Assembly: GCA_017543335.1 (NCBI GenBank)
Contig: JAFYGE010000023.1
Location: 62,001 to 126,000, forward strand
Length of the DNA: 64,000 bases
Direction of reading: 5' to 3'
Source of the DNA: Ruminococcus sp.
Lineage (GTDB): Bacteria; Bacillota; Clostridia; Oscillospirales; Ruminococcaceae
This document shows positions 16,130 through 24,734 of this stretch, in pieces. The first letter of the stretch is position 1; each line of letters starts with the position of its first letter. A program made the translations under genes and the position numbers. Below the pieces are notes generated by a model. That model ran no database searches and was not told where the DNA came from. It saw only the letters and a program-made list of their open reading frames with translations.

Positions 16130-17236
16130 TCACATTTTTTCGATTATCTCAGCTATCTCAGCCTCAGCTATCTCCTTAGCGAAATTGTTGTCTCCGAACT
16201 GCATAACGCTGCCTATTTCCTTCTGGAAAACGAATCTAAGCTTGCCGTCACGCACCTTTTTATCGGTATACAGCTTCTTTACAAGCACCTTTTTATCGAC
16301 ATACTCCGGAACTCTTACCGGAAGCTTTGCTCTTTCAAGGAGCTTTATTACTCTGTCGCAGTTCTCAGCAGAGATATATCCGAGCTTCTTGCCAAGTTCA
16401 GCCTGAGCCACAAGTCCTATTGCTACAGCTTCGCCGTGGAACAGCTTATAGTCCGAGACTGTCTCTACAGCTCTTCCGACAGTATGGCCAAGATTCAGCA
16501 CCTCACGAAGTCCGCTCTCACGCTCGTCATTCATGACTACCCTGTATTTCACATTGCAGTTGTGCTCAGCTATGTACTCGCAGGCAGCAACATCGCCTGC
16601 AAATATCTTTTCAACATTTTTTTCAAGATACTCAAAAAGCTCTGCGTCACCGAGGCATCCATGTTTTATAGTCTCAGCAAGTCCGCTTGCTATCTGGACC
16701 TCTGGCAGAGTTTTCCATGTATCTATGTCGAGGTAAACTTTTTCCGGCTGATTGAATATACCTATCAGGTTTGTAGCAAGAGGAGTATCTACCGCAGTCT
16801 TTCCGCCTACGGAAGCATCAGCTGCTGCAAGAAGAGTTGTAGCGTAATTCACAAATGGAACACCTCTGCCGAAAGTTCCGGCAACAAATCCTGCAAGGTC
16901 AGTAACTACTCCGCCGCCTACTGCAATAACTGCACAATCTCTGCGATAGCCTTTTTCAAGCATAGAGTCCTCAACGAACTCCTTCATAGCTCTTGTCTTA
17001 CTCTTTTCGCATTCCGGTATAACGAAGAGGTCTGCCTTGAAACCGGCACCAAGTATTCTTTCATATATGTCTCTGCCGTACAGCCCCTCAACTATAGAAT
17101 CTGTAACAACAGCAAATTTTTTCTTACCTGTCAGACCGTTTTTTAAATCGTTTATAAGTTTTTCCTGAAGTCCGTGACCTATCTCTATCTCATAAGAGTC
17201 GTCCACAACTTTTTTTAATTCGCAGTTAAATATCAT
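16130..17236 (-). CDS. aroB: 3-dehydroquinate synthase AroB
   Basis: This 368-residue protein is the second enzyme of the shikimate pathway; it cyclises DAHP to 3-dehydroquinate using NAD and a divalent metal. Visible hallmarks are GGGVVTDLAGFVAGTFGRG, the TTLLAAADASVGGKTAVD stretch that binds substrate, and LNLGHTVGRAVE with a metal-binding His. AAGGAG lies directly before the ATG. No other shikimate gene is adjacent, which is unusual because aroB is often clustered; instead a KAP ATPase gene follows. Confidence 0.95.
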   Translation of the reverse strand: MIFNCELKKVVDDSYEIEIGHGLQEKLINDLKNGLTGKKKFAVVTDSIVEGLYGRDIYERILGAGFKADLFVIPECEKSKTRAMKEFVEDSMLEKGYRRDCAVIAVGGGVVTDLAGFVAGTFGRGVPFVNYATTLLAAADASVGGKTAVDTPLATNLIGIFNQPEKVYLDIDTWKTLPEVQIASGLAETIKHGCLGDAELFEYLEKNVEKIFAGDVAACEYIAEHNCNVKYRVVMNDERESGLREVLNLGHTVGRAVETVSDYKLFHGEAVAIGLVAQAELGKKLGYISAENCDRVIKLLERAKLPVRVPEYVDKKVLVKKLYTDKKVRDGKLRFVFQKEIGSVMQFGDNNFAKEIAEAEIAEIIEKM

Positions 17237-17280
17237 ATCTTTTCTCCTTATCTACTATTTCCGATTTTTCTGTCATTCAA

Positions 17281-17309
17281 ATTATAGCATCATATCAGTT
17301 CATTGTCAA
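17281..17309 (-). promoter_or_regulatory. Promoter of aroB and the KAP gene
   Basis: TTGACA (17309-17304) and TATAAT (17286-17281), 17-bp spacer. Confidence 0.82.
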
Positions 17310-17343
17310 TCAAAGTTAACCGTAAGAACTCATCAATTATTAA

Positions 17344-17390
17344 ATAAAAAATTATCGGGAGTAACCTTTTCAAGAAAGGATACTCCCGAT
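17344..17390 (-). terminator. Terminator of the three-gene ABC exporter operon
   Basis: ATCGGGAGTA and TACTCCCGAT with inner CCTTT/AAAGG pairs form a long stem, followed on the minus strand by AATTTTTTATTT. Confidence 0.85.
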
Positions 17391-17408
17391 AAAAACATCA
17401 AAATGTAC

Positions 17409-18563
17409 TTAGCTGTCGAGTGAATCGGAGTCGTTATATTTGATTCTATGTATGAGCAGAGCTACAATGAAGAACGTTACAATGAAAGCTACTTCTATCA
17501 TAATATATGTTGCAAGTTTGGAGCTGTCAAAAACATTAGTGCCATCGAGCATATCATTTGCCTTAATGTACCATGAAGCGGGAAGGAAATTAGCTGCTGC
17601 CCTGACTTCTTTTCCAAGAAAAGCCATCGGAACAAAAACTCCGCATAAAAAGCACATACCAAGACCTATTATCTGCGTAAGGAGCGATACTCCGTTTGAA
17701 CCGATATTAAAGCTTGAAACAAGAACTGCTATTGAAGTAGAAACTAAAGCGAAAATGAAACTGTTGAGTACTGCTAACCAAGCATTGCCTTTGAATAAAC
17801 CTCCGTACATGAACAGACCTGCGATCATCAATATCAGCCAGACAGCAGTTACAAATACTGTACTGCCTGCAAATAACTGCAATGTATATCTGTTTGGTCT
17901 TACACATGAGCAGTTTGTACGGTAACGTATATCTTTCCGGTTGAGAGTCATAAGAACAGGGCAAAGAGTGTTCATAAGAACGGAAATGAGGATATACGGC
18001 ATATACTGAAAATAGCTTGAAAATCTTTCAGGATAATCCGGATCACTGTTATCGGCTATTTCTACATCTGTTTCTTCAGAGAGAGAATCAGCTGCACTCA
18101 AAACAGCATCTTTGCTGTCCTGACCGCCTAAGATAAATGCTCTTACAGAGCTTACATACTCATTAAGGTAAGTTTCCATATATACTGTAGCATAACTGTG
18201 ATGCACACTATAGCAGCCGAACATATCATTAGTATCACCATTTGCCAGTGCCTTTGAATAGCCTTTATTTATGGTAAGAGCGTAGTCAGCTTCTTCCCAG
18301 TAAAGCTTTTCAAACAAAACGTCTTTATCTTTTTCAAATGAAACTATATCATGTTTATTGTCGATATATTCGATAAGAGCTTTACTCTCAGGAGTATCGT
18401 CTTCATCGAATATACATATTTTTAAAGTGCTGTCTTCATATTTTTCAGACTCTTTACCGTTCAGAGACATTGGTATGGCAATACAGAGAAATACTACTAT
18501 GTATATAAGTCCGGACGGAAGCTTCTTTTTAAGCACTTTCATAAAAGCCTTAAAGATCTGCAT
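17409..18563 (-). CDS. ABC-2 type exporter permease (second subunit)
   Basis: This 384-residue protein has one N-terminal transmembrane segment (about 17-34), a large extracytoplasmic domain of about 150 residues, and five or six C-terminal membrane segments (from about 185), the usual ABC-2 exporter layout. AGGAGG lies before the ATG, and the start overlaps the previous gene by 14 bp, so the two are translationally coupled. It should pair with the 18550-19680 product as a heterodimeric channel. The substrate is unknown; related systems export peptides, lipids or drugs. Confidence 0.85.
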   Translation of the reverse strand: MQIFKAFMKVLKKKLPSGLIYIVVFLCIAIPMSLNGKESEKYEDSTLKICIFDEDDTPESKALIEYIDNKHDIVSFEKDKDVLFEKLYWEEADYALTINKGYSKALANGDTNDMFGCYSVHHSYATVYMETYLNEYVSSVRAFILGGQDSKDAVLSAADSLSEETDVEIADNSDPDYPERFSSYFQYMPYILISVLMNTLCPVLMTLNRKDIRYRTNCSCVRPNRYTLQLFAGSTVFVTAVWLILMIAGLFMYGGLFKGNAWLAVLNSFIFALVSTSIAVLVSSFNIGSNGVSLLTQIIGLGMCFLCGVFVPMAFLGKEVRAAANFLPASWYIKANDMLDGTNVFDSSKLATYIMIEVAFIVTFFIVALLIHRIKYNDSDSLDS

Positions 18564-19680
18564 ATTTTTTCCTCCTTGATATCAAGAAACCGAACAGCAT
18601 AAAAATCGCTGACATCACTAACATTGTTATTATCTTTGTAATGAACATATCGTAGTCTTTGTAATAATCAAGACAGTGGAAGCTGTCCGTTATTACAGCA
18701 GCAGGATTTATTTTATTAAACCAAGGCAGCTTTTTTTGAACTGTTACTTTCATATTTCCTACCATAAGTCCGCTGAAAAAACATGAAAGAAGCGACACAG
18801 AAGAAAGAATGCTTGTTTTTAGTTCGGTTTTTATTCTTCCTATTGCCCCCACGAAGAAACCTAATGATATCCCAAGAATCCCACTTATAAATGCTGATAT
18901 ATATACCAATGGCAGATGACTTCCAAAGTCCACTTTAAGGATGAATTTTATATAAGTCACGCAGATCACCATACATACCCCTTGTATGATGATACTTCCA
19001 ATAATACTTGCCAAAGTGCTTATTGATTTAGGTACAGGAGAACAATTCTTTCTCGCACCAAGAGCAGATAAATTCGCCTGATTGTTGATAGTTATGTGCA
19101 GTCCCGTCAGAGAGCCGAAAAGTGCTACCATAGCTATAAGATTATAGAAATACTGAACGTAGTAATTAGGATTTCCGTCACTTAGCGAAATTTTAGTACA
19201 GGTGGAAACCTCTTTTGAAAGCTCATCTATAACGGACTGAGCGGATGAAGGATCATTTTTTATTGCCTCCATGATTATTCTCTGGCGGTCGTTATATGTC
19301 TTTACGAAGTCACTTAACATTGTTGACCTCATTCCTTTTCCGTCAACAATTAGTGAAAGTTCAGCATCTGAGAATATTATTCCGGAAACTTCTTTATCTT
19401 TCAGAAGTTTCTCAGCTTCTTCCTTATCAGTATAGGTTGCTTTGAGAAATGCATCGTCCTGTTTCTCTATATTATCTAAAACAGTATGGAGCGTAGAGTT
19501 TGGCGAGTTTTCAACAACAGCCACTTCAATTGTGGAAAAGCCAATATCTTTTTCATAGACATTATACAACGCCATTTTAAAGAATGCACCAAGACATATC
19601 GGGAAAAGTATAAGCCATATTATTATTTCTTTTACACGAAGGCATACCAGTAATTCATATTTAAGTTCGTGAAGAAACAT
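18550..19680 (-). CDS. ABC-2 type exporter permease (first subunit)
   Basis: This 376-residue protein repeats the design of its neighbour: one N-terminal membrane segment (about residues 17-37), an extracytoplasmic domain with EKDIGFSTIEVAVVE, and a C-terminal membrane block from about 170. A strong AAGGAGG precedes the ATG, 1 bp after the ATPase stop codon. The two permeases are related in architecture but not close copies, so a heterodimer is likely. The substrate is unknown. Confidence 0.85.
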   Translation of the reverse strand: MFLHELKYELLVCLRVKEIIIWLILFPICLGAFFKMALYNVYEKDIGFSTIEVAVVENSPNSTLHTVLDNIEKQDDAFLKATYTDKEEAEKLLKDKEVSGIIFSDAELSLIVDGKGMRSTMLSDFVKTYNDRQRIIMEAIKNDPSSAQSVIDELSKEVSTCTKISLSDGNPNYYVQYFYNLIAMVALFGSLTGLHITINNQANLSALGARKNCSPVPKSISTLASIIGSIIIQGVCMVICVTYIKFILKVDFGSHLPLVYISAFISGILGISLGFFVGAIGRIKTELKTSILSSVSLLSCFFSGLMVGNMKVTVQKKLPWFNKINPAAVITDSFHCLDYYKDYDMFITKIITMLVMSAIFMLFGFLISRRKKYADL

Positions 19681-19681
19681 A

Positions 19682-20632
19682 TTATTCCTCCTTATCTCTG
19701 AGTGCTTTACCTGTTATTTCAAGGAATACATCATTAAGTGTCGGCAGTTCGGAATAAACTCTTCCGAAGCTGAGTTCTTCTTTCTGAAGAAGACCAAGCA
19801 CTCTTAAAAGATTATGCTTACCGCCTGAGCAGGAAACCGTTAGCTTATCATCATCATAATCAGTTTTATATACATGAGGAAGTACGGATATTTTATCACG
19901 CACAGCTTTAGGAAGGTCAAGTATCTCTATGATTATAGTTTCCGTATTGCGAGTCATTCGTTTTAGCTCATCCTTAGTACCCTCGGCTATTTTTTTACCC
20001 TTATCCATTATAGCTATCCTTGTGCATATCTGCTCGACTTCCTCCATATAATGCGAAGTATAAATGACAGTTGCACCATTTTTGTTCAATTCCTGTATTC
20101 CTTCAAGTATCTTGTTTCTGCTCTGCGGATCGACTGCTACAGTAGGTTCATCAAGGATTATCAGCTTAGGCTTATGTGCTATTCCGCAGGCAATATTCAG
20201 TCTTCTCAACAAACCGCCGGAGAGCTTTTTCGGATAGAATTTCAGGAAATCTTCAAGTCCTACGAACTTCACAGCTTCGTCAACATATTGCTTTCTCTTA
20301 GCCTTATCATTTATATAAAGTCCGCAGAAGTAATCGATGTTCTCGTATACTGTAAGCTCATCGAAAACAGCAACATTCTGCATGATTATTCCTATCTCTT
20401 TCTTTATATCATAGCTCGTCGGAGTCATTTCTTTGCCGAAGATCTCTATTCTTCCCTTATCAAACGAAAGAAGTGACAAAAGGCAGTTTATAGTTGTAGT
20501 TTTTCCTGAGCCGTTAGGTCCGAGAAGTCCGAGGATCTCACCCTCTTTTATTTCAAGGCTGAAATGATCGAGTGCTGTAAGTTCTCCGTATCTTTTTACG
20601 AGATTATCTATTTTTACAACAGTTCTTTCCAT
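19682..20632 (-). CDS. ABC exporter ATPase (DrrA/CcmA-like)
   Basis: This 316-residue ATPase has Walker A GPNGSGKTTT, signature LSGGLLRRLNIA, Walker B LIILDEPTVAVDP and an H-loop in TSHYMEEVEQ. A C-terminal domain after about residue 230 is typical of ATPases of drug and peptide exporters. ATG at 20632 is chosen because GGAGG lies 8 nt upstream; the longer frame to 20668 has no ribosome site. The signature has LSGGL rather than LSGGQ. It powers the two permeases that follow in the operon. Confidence 0.92.
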   Translation of the reverse strand: MERTVVKIDNLVKRYGELTALDHFSLEIKEGEILGLLGPNGSGKTTTINCLLSLLSFDKGRIEIFGKEMTPTSYDIKKEIGIIMQNVAVFDELTVYENIDYFCGLYINDKAKRKQYVDEAVKFVGLEDFLKFYPKKLSGGLLRRLNIACGIAHKPKLIILDEPTVAVDPQSRNKILEGIQELNKNGATVIYTSHYMEEVEQICTRIAIMDKGKKIAEGTKDELKRMTRNTETIIIEILDLPKAVRDKISVLPHVYKTDYDDDKLTVSCSGGKHNLLRVLGLLQKEELSFGRVYSELPTLNDVFLEITGKALRDKEE

Positions 20633-20666
20633 GATATTACCTCCGTTTGTTTTATTCACTGTAATC

Positions 20667-20730
20667 ATTATACACCCTGAAAAAATAAAATGGTAGTGTC
20701 ATAAGTCAGTTTATGATATGACAAATGTCA
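20667..20730 (-). promoter_or_regulatory. Exporter promoter with adjacent inverted repeats
   Basis: TATAAT (20672-20667) lacks a good -35 (TACCAT at 20695-20690). Immediately upstream, GTCATA (20698-20703) and TATGAC (20717-20722) form an inverted repeat overlapping a second palindrome, TGACAAATGTCA (20719-20730). Poor -35 plus flanking palindromes suggests a regulated promoter. No regulator gene is adjacent. The rest of 20633-20943 is the cysK control region. Confidence 0.4.
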
Positions 20731-20811
20731 TTTTTTCATATTTGTTGCAGTTATAGTTTTGTCCTATAACTATAAATAAAAAAATCAGTGAATTTTTGTC
20801 AAAAAAATACA

Positions 20812-20840
20812 TTGACAAATCAGTATATTTGGATTATAAT
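20812..20840 (+). promoter_or_regulatory. Promoter of cysK
   Basis: TTGACA (20812-20817) and TATAAT (20835-20840), 17-bp spacer. Just downstream, TACC-9 nt-GGAAAT (near 20848-20866) partly resembles a CymR target, the cysteine-metabolism repressor of Firmicutes; this match is weak. Confidence 0.75.
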
Positions 20841-20899
20841 ATATTCATACCAATCATATAGGAAATATAGCTTATATTTCTGAATATATGTGATATAAA

Positions 20900-20918
20900 A
20901 CTGATAAAATTTATCAGT
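20900..20918 (+). promoter_or_regulatory. Palindrome in the cysK leader
   Basis: ACTGATAAA and TTTATCAGT are perfect 9-bp arms around one base, 26 bp before the cysK start. It may be an operator or a weak RNA hairpin. Confidence 0.4.
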
Positions 20919-20943
20919 GAATAATTATAAAGGAGAAATTGTT

Positions 20944-21870
20944 ATGAGTATTTACACAAAGATCACAGACCTTATCGGCGGAACTCCTCTTCTCGAACTT
21001 ACTAATACTGAAAAAGAGAACAATCTTGAAGCAAAGCTTATCGCAAAGCTTGAATACTTCAATCCTGCCGGAAGCGTCAAGGACAGAATTGCTAAAGCTA
21101 TGATCGATGATGCTGAGGAAAAAGGTCTTCTCAAACCGGGCAGCGTTATCATCGAGCCAACTTCAGGCAATACAGGTATTGGTCTTGCATCTGTTGCTGC
21201 TGCAAGAGGTTACCGTCTTATCATTGCCATGCCTGAGACAATGAGCATCGAACGCAGAAATCTTATGAAAGCATACGGTGCAGAGCTCGTTCTCACAGAA
21301 GGTGCAAAGGGAATGAAGGGTGCTATCGCTAAAGCTCAGGAGCTTTCTCAGGAAATTCCAAACAGCTTTATCCCTTCACAGTTCACAAACCCTGCTAACC
21401 CTGCTATCCACGAAAAAACTACTGGTGTAGAGATCTGGGAAGATACTGACGGAAAGGTCGATATTTTCGTTGCAGGCGTAGGCACAGGCGGTACAATAAG
21501 CGGTACAGGTGCATATCTCAAATCAAAGAATCCAAATGTCAAGGTCGTAGCTGTTGAGCCAAAGGGTTCTCCAGTACTTACAGAGGGGACAGCTGGTCCT
21601 CATAAAATACAGGGTATCGGTGCAGGATTTGTTCCTGAAACACTTAATACCGCAGTATATGACGAAGTTATCGCTGTAGAGAACGAAGATGCATTCAACG
21701 TAGGAAGAGCTATCGCTCATAACGAAGGTGTACTTGTAGGTATTTCTTCAGGTGCAGCTGTATGGGCAGCTATCCAGCTTGCTAAGCGTCCGGAAAACAA
21801 GGGCAAGAACATTGTTGTTCTTCTTCCTGATACAGGCGAGCGTTATCTTTCTACTCCTATGTTTGATTAA
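20944..21870 (+). CDS. cysK: Cysteine synthase (O-acetylserine sulfhydrylase)
   Basis: This 308-residue PLP enzyme makes cysteine from O-acetylserine and sulfide. PLP lysine is Lys46 in GSVKDRIA; the substrate loop PTSGNTGIG and the phosphate-binding [10 protein letters not shown] are both intact. The C-terminal [16 protein letters not shown] is typical of CysK. ATG at 20944 is chosen because AAGGAG lies 8 nt upstream; the longer frame from 20917 has none. The gene stands alone with its own promoter and terminator. Confidence 0.95.
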   Translation: MSIYTKITDLIGGTPLLELTNTEKENNLEAKLIAKLEYFNPAGSVKDRIAKAMIDDAEEKGLLKPGSVIIEPTSGNTGIGLASVAAARGYRLIIAMPETMSIERRNLMKAYGAELVLTEGAKGMKGAIAKAQELSQEIPNSFIPSQFTNPANPAIHEKTTGVEIWEDTDGKVDIFVAGVGTGGTISGTGAYLKSKNPNVKVVAVEPKGSPVLTEGTAGPHKIQGIGAGFVPETLNTAVYDEVIAVENEDAFNVGRAIAHNEGVLVGISSGAAVWAAIQLAKRPENKGKNIVVLLPDTGERYLSTPMFD

Positions 21871-21891
21871 CAACATATACATTCCTATAAT

Positions 21892-21931
21892 AAAAAGCTT
21901 CCGTATCCTATATTGGGTACGGAAGCTTTTT
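21892..21931. terminator. Terminator between cysK and the Nudix gene
   Basis: AAAAAGCTTCCGTA and TACGGAAGCTTTTT form a stem of 14 or more base pairs with A/T runs on both sides, serving both converging genes. Confidence 0.88.
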
Positions 21932-21934
21932 ATA

Positions 21935-22750
21935 TTAGAATACAGCTTTTTTTATCATGTCAAGTTCTTCAAGCGAGATGCAGTTTTTGAAGCCGTTATA
22001 CTTCATTACTGAAAGCATTTCATCTATTTCAGCCCAGCACACCTCTGATACTTCCTCAGGGTCAAGTTTAAGCTGGTCTATATCTATCTGTTCACGACAG
22101 AGATATACTGCACTCATCTCGTTATCATTTATTTCACCGTCGGAATAAAGATTTCTGCGAAGACCTATAAATTCGAGTTTATTTCTCGGTATATCAAGAC
22201 CGAGTTCCTCATATATCTCTCTTACTGCCGCACTTCTGAATTCACCGCCCTGTGAAACGTGACCAGCAGCTGAAACGTCATAGCAATCCGGATGTATACG
22301 CTTTTGAGCCGACCTTTTTTGTAAAAGTACATATATCCCCATATCACGCCTTTTTATCATCCAGATGTGTACTGTAGGATGCAGGTCACCATCTCTGTGA
22401 ACTAATGATCTTGGCTTGACTTTGCGTGTCAGACGTGCTTCATCATCGATGAGATTAAGAAATTCGTCCACAAATACTTCAGTTTTGATATTGCAGTTGG
22501 TTTTCTCACACTCAGCAAAGGTGGCGGTAATTTCGTCTATGCCTGCATTTGAAACTTTTTCATCAGATATGTATATATGATACTCTTCAGGTGCTTCACG
22601 GCTCAATAAATAACCGGAAAGGCTCACCTTATCTGATATATCTTCATTTTCAAGCTTCTTTGCAAGCGATTTATAGACGTCTTCCTGACTATCCAGCCTA
22701 TTCAAAAAAATCTCCAACATAGGGTACAACTCCATTCTCATAAAAGCCAT
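21935..22750 (-). CDS. Nudix hydrolase-domain protein with unknown N-terminal region
   Basis: This 271-residue protein has a C-terminal Nudix domain (about 115-260) of the isopentenyl-isomerase/YfcD-like kind: SAAGHVSQGGEFRSAAVREI with REIYEELGLD (177-186). The Gly-to-first-Glu spacing of the Nudix box is one residue longer than the consensus, so catalysis is not assured. The N-terminal 100 residues are acidic, match nothing I recognise and have no membrane segment. AAAGGA precedes the ATG at 22750. The substrate is unknown. Confidence 0.8.
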   Translation of the reverse strand: MAFMRMELYPMLEIFLNRLDSQEDVYKSLAKKLENEDISDKVSLSGYLLSREAPEEYHIYISDEKVSNAGIDEITATFAECEKTNCNIKTEVFVDEFLNLIDDEARLTRKVKPRSLVHRDGDLHPTVHIWMIKRRDMGIYVLLQKRSAQKRIHPDCYDVSAAGHVSQGGEFRSAAVREIYEELGLDIPRNKLEFIGLRRNLYSDGEINDNEMSAVYLCREQIDIDQLKLDPEEVSEVCWAEIDEMLSVMKYNGFKNCISLEELDMIKKAVF

Positions 22751-22771
22751 TATATTCCTTTTGCGTTTGTA

Positions 22772-22800
22772 ATTATATACCTATTAATATAAAAAGTCAA
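22772..22800 (-). promoter_or_regulatory. Promoter of the Nudix gene
   Basis: TTGACT (22800-22795) and TATAAT (22777-22772), 17-bp spacer. Confidence 0.75.
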
Positions 22801-22888
22801 TAGATTTTGCACATTTTCTAAACATAAAAGATATTAGCATTAAGACTTTTTTAAGATTTAGATTAAGTGTTTTTTTATAAATCAATGC

Positions 22889-22894
22889 TATAAT
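22889..22894 (+). promoter_or_regulatory. -10 element of the second ABC exporter
   Basis: TATAAT 35 bp before the ATPase start; no good -35 hexamer is visible. Confidence 0.45.
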
Positions 22895-22928
22895 GTTACT
22901 ATAGAGTAAAGTGCTAAGGAGGTCAAAA

Positions 22929-23849
22929 ATGAAGGAAGTCATAGTAAAAACGAATCAGCTTACAAAAAAATACGACGATTTTGTCGCACTTGATAATATT
23001 AATATGACAGTCAATAAAGGTGATATATACGGACTTATCGGAAGGAACGGTGCCGGTAAGACCACTATAATGAAGATAATCACAGGTCTTACAGAAAGCT
23101 CAGGCGGAGATTACGAGTTATTTTCCAAACCCAGCAATAAATTAGGCGATGAAAAAGGACGTATCGGCTGCCTGATAGAAAATCCTGCATTTTTCAACAA
23201 CCTTTCAGCTTATAATAACCTTAAATACTATGCTATACAAAAGGGTATATCAGATATGAGCAAAATAGGTGAAGTTCTTGAAATGGTAAAGCTGAAAGAT
23301 ATAAAAGACAAAAAATTCCGAACCTTTTCACTTGGTATGAAGCAGCGTCTCGGAATTGCTTTTGCTCTTATGGACGATCCGGATCTTGTAATACTTGATG
23401 AACCTATAAACGGTATCGACCCTATAGGCATAAGTGAACTCAGAGATACATTTACAAGACTTACCCGTGAAAGAGGTATAACTTTTATCATATCAAGCCA
23501 TATTCTCTCTGAGCTCTATCTTATTGCTAACAGATTTATGTTTATCGACAAAGGAAAGGTACTGAAGGAGATAACTCACGAAGAACTTGATGCAGAATGT
23601 ATGAGATGCACCGTTTTCAGAACAAACAATGTAAAAAAAGCAACAGCCCTTATCGAAGAAAGGCTCAATATACACGATTACAAGGTAATAGATAATACTG
23701 AAATAAGGATATACAGCGATGATATAGCTCCGGCTGTTATCAATACTGAGCTTGTAAAAAACGGCATAAGCGTATCTGCATTGTTCGAGTCCGGTATAAC
23801 TCTTGAAGAGTACTTTAAGTCGCTTGTTGGAGGTAGCACAAATGATTAA
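22929..23849 (+). CDS. ABC exporter ATPase (bacitracin-exporter-like)
   Basis: This 306-residue ATPase has Walker A GRNGAGKTT, signature FSLGMKQRLGIA, Walker B LVILDEPINGIDP and an H-loop in ISSHILSELY. The SLGMKQRL signature and the C-terminal domain of about 90 residues are typical of ATPases paired with a single ABC-2 permease, such as BcrA-like systems. AAGGAGG sits 7 nt before ATG 22929, which is preferred over the upstream ATG at 22911. The permease gene overlaps its end by 8 bp. The substrate is unknown. Confidence 0.9.
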   Translation: MKEVIVKTNQLTKKYDDFVALDNINMTVNKGDIYGLIGRNGAGKTTIMKIITGLTESSGGDYELFSKPSNKLGDEKGRIGCLIENPAFFNNLSAYNNLKYYAIQKGISDMSKIGEVLEMVKLKDIKDKKFRTFSLGMKQRLGIAFALMDDPDLVILDEPINGIDPIGISELRDTFTRLTRERGITFIISSHILSELYLIANRFMFIDKGKVLKEITHEELDAECMRCTVFRTNNVKKATALIEERLNIHDYKVIDNTEIRIYSDDIAPAVINTELVKNGISVSALFESGITLEEYFKSLVGGSTND

Positions 23850-24687
23850 TATGATGAAAGCTGATTTATTCCGTATTATAAGAAGCAAGAGTATATATGT
23901 AATTTTCGCAATAATGCTAACCATGGCGATTATCTCGGCAGTCATAAAAATGCCGGGAACTATTGCAACAGCTAATTCAGATTCAATGGAAGAGATAAAT
24001 GAAATTGCTGATGAAGAAAACACAAACAGTCTTGACGCTGTATTAAGTAAGCTTGATTCCAAAAGGAGTGATGAGCAGAAAAAAAATTTTTCACTTAAAG
24101 TGATCGGTTCAAATATGAATCTTTACTACTTTATAGTATTCATAGTATATGGAGTCTTAGCTGCTGACATATCAAATAAAACAATAAAAAATACACTGTC
24201 ATCGATATCAGATAAAAGAAAATATTTTCTCAGTAAACTTATTTTTATACTAAGTGCAGCGACATTGCTGATATTCCTTAACACATTATTTTTCTACGGA
24301 ATCAATATGATAGTAAACGGTGAAAAATACTCTGTGTCTCTTTTGCGGATGCTTGAAGCAACTTTGCTGCAATTACCGATACTTCTTGGATTAACAGCAT
24401 TTCTTACTCTAATTGTATATATCTTCAAAAGCGGAGCTTGGTATAACAGCATAGCCTTGCTTGGAATCATACTGTTCCAGACTATCTTATCATTGAGCAA
24501 CTCTTTATTAAAATGCAGTGCCATAACCACTTATCTGAAAAAATATGAAGCTCAGGTCGCTTTATATAAACTCGCAGTTCATCCTGAAACCTATCATACA
24601 ATAGTATGCATTATTATGGGTATCGTTATGTTCTTAGCATCTGTTATTGCAAGTTATTATATATTCAAAAAGTCAGAGATAAAATAA
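23842..24687 (+). CDS. ABC-2 type permease of the second exporter
   Basis: This 281-residue membrane protein has six hydrophobic segments: the first near residues 17-37, then about 100-120, 150-175, 190-215, 220-240 and 255-278. A charged extracytoplasmic loop follows the first segment, matching ABC-2 permeases. ATG at 23842 overlaps the stop of the ATPase gene, with GGAGGT 7 nt upstream; the longer frame from 23803 lies inside the ATPase gene and is not needed. It forms the exporter together with that ATPase. Confidence 0.85.
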   Translation: MINMMKADLFRIIRSKSIYVIFAIMLTMAIISAVIKMPGTIATANSDSMEEINEIADEENTNSLDAVLSKLDSKRSDEQKKNFSLKVIGSNMNLYYFIVFIVYGVLAADISNKTIKNTLSSISDKRKYFLSKLIFILSAATLLIFLNTLFFYGINMIVNGEKYSVSLLRMLEATLLQLPILLGLTAFLTLIVYIFKSGAWYNSIALLGIILFQTILSLSNSLLKCSAITTYLKKYEAQVALYKLAVHPETYHTIVCIIMGIVMFLASVIASYYIFKKSEIK

Positions 24688-24690
24688 CGA

Positions 24691-24724
24691 AAGCCTTGAC
24701 ATCGCTCGGTGTCAAGGCTTTTTC
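24691..24724. terminator. Terminator between the exporter and the converging membrane gene
   Basis: AAGCCTTGACA and TGTCAAGGCTT form an 11-bp stem followed by TTTTT on the plus strand; the minus strand has a shorter T-run (CTTTCGTTATTTT). Confidence 0.85.
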
Positions 24725-24734
24725 TATACGAATT

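Noticed and set aside
16088..17146. 352-codon plus-strand frame opposite aroB
   Set aside because: It is an antisense shadow of a clearly functional gene, rich in Ser and Cys, with no promoter or ribosome site.
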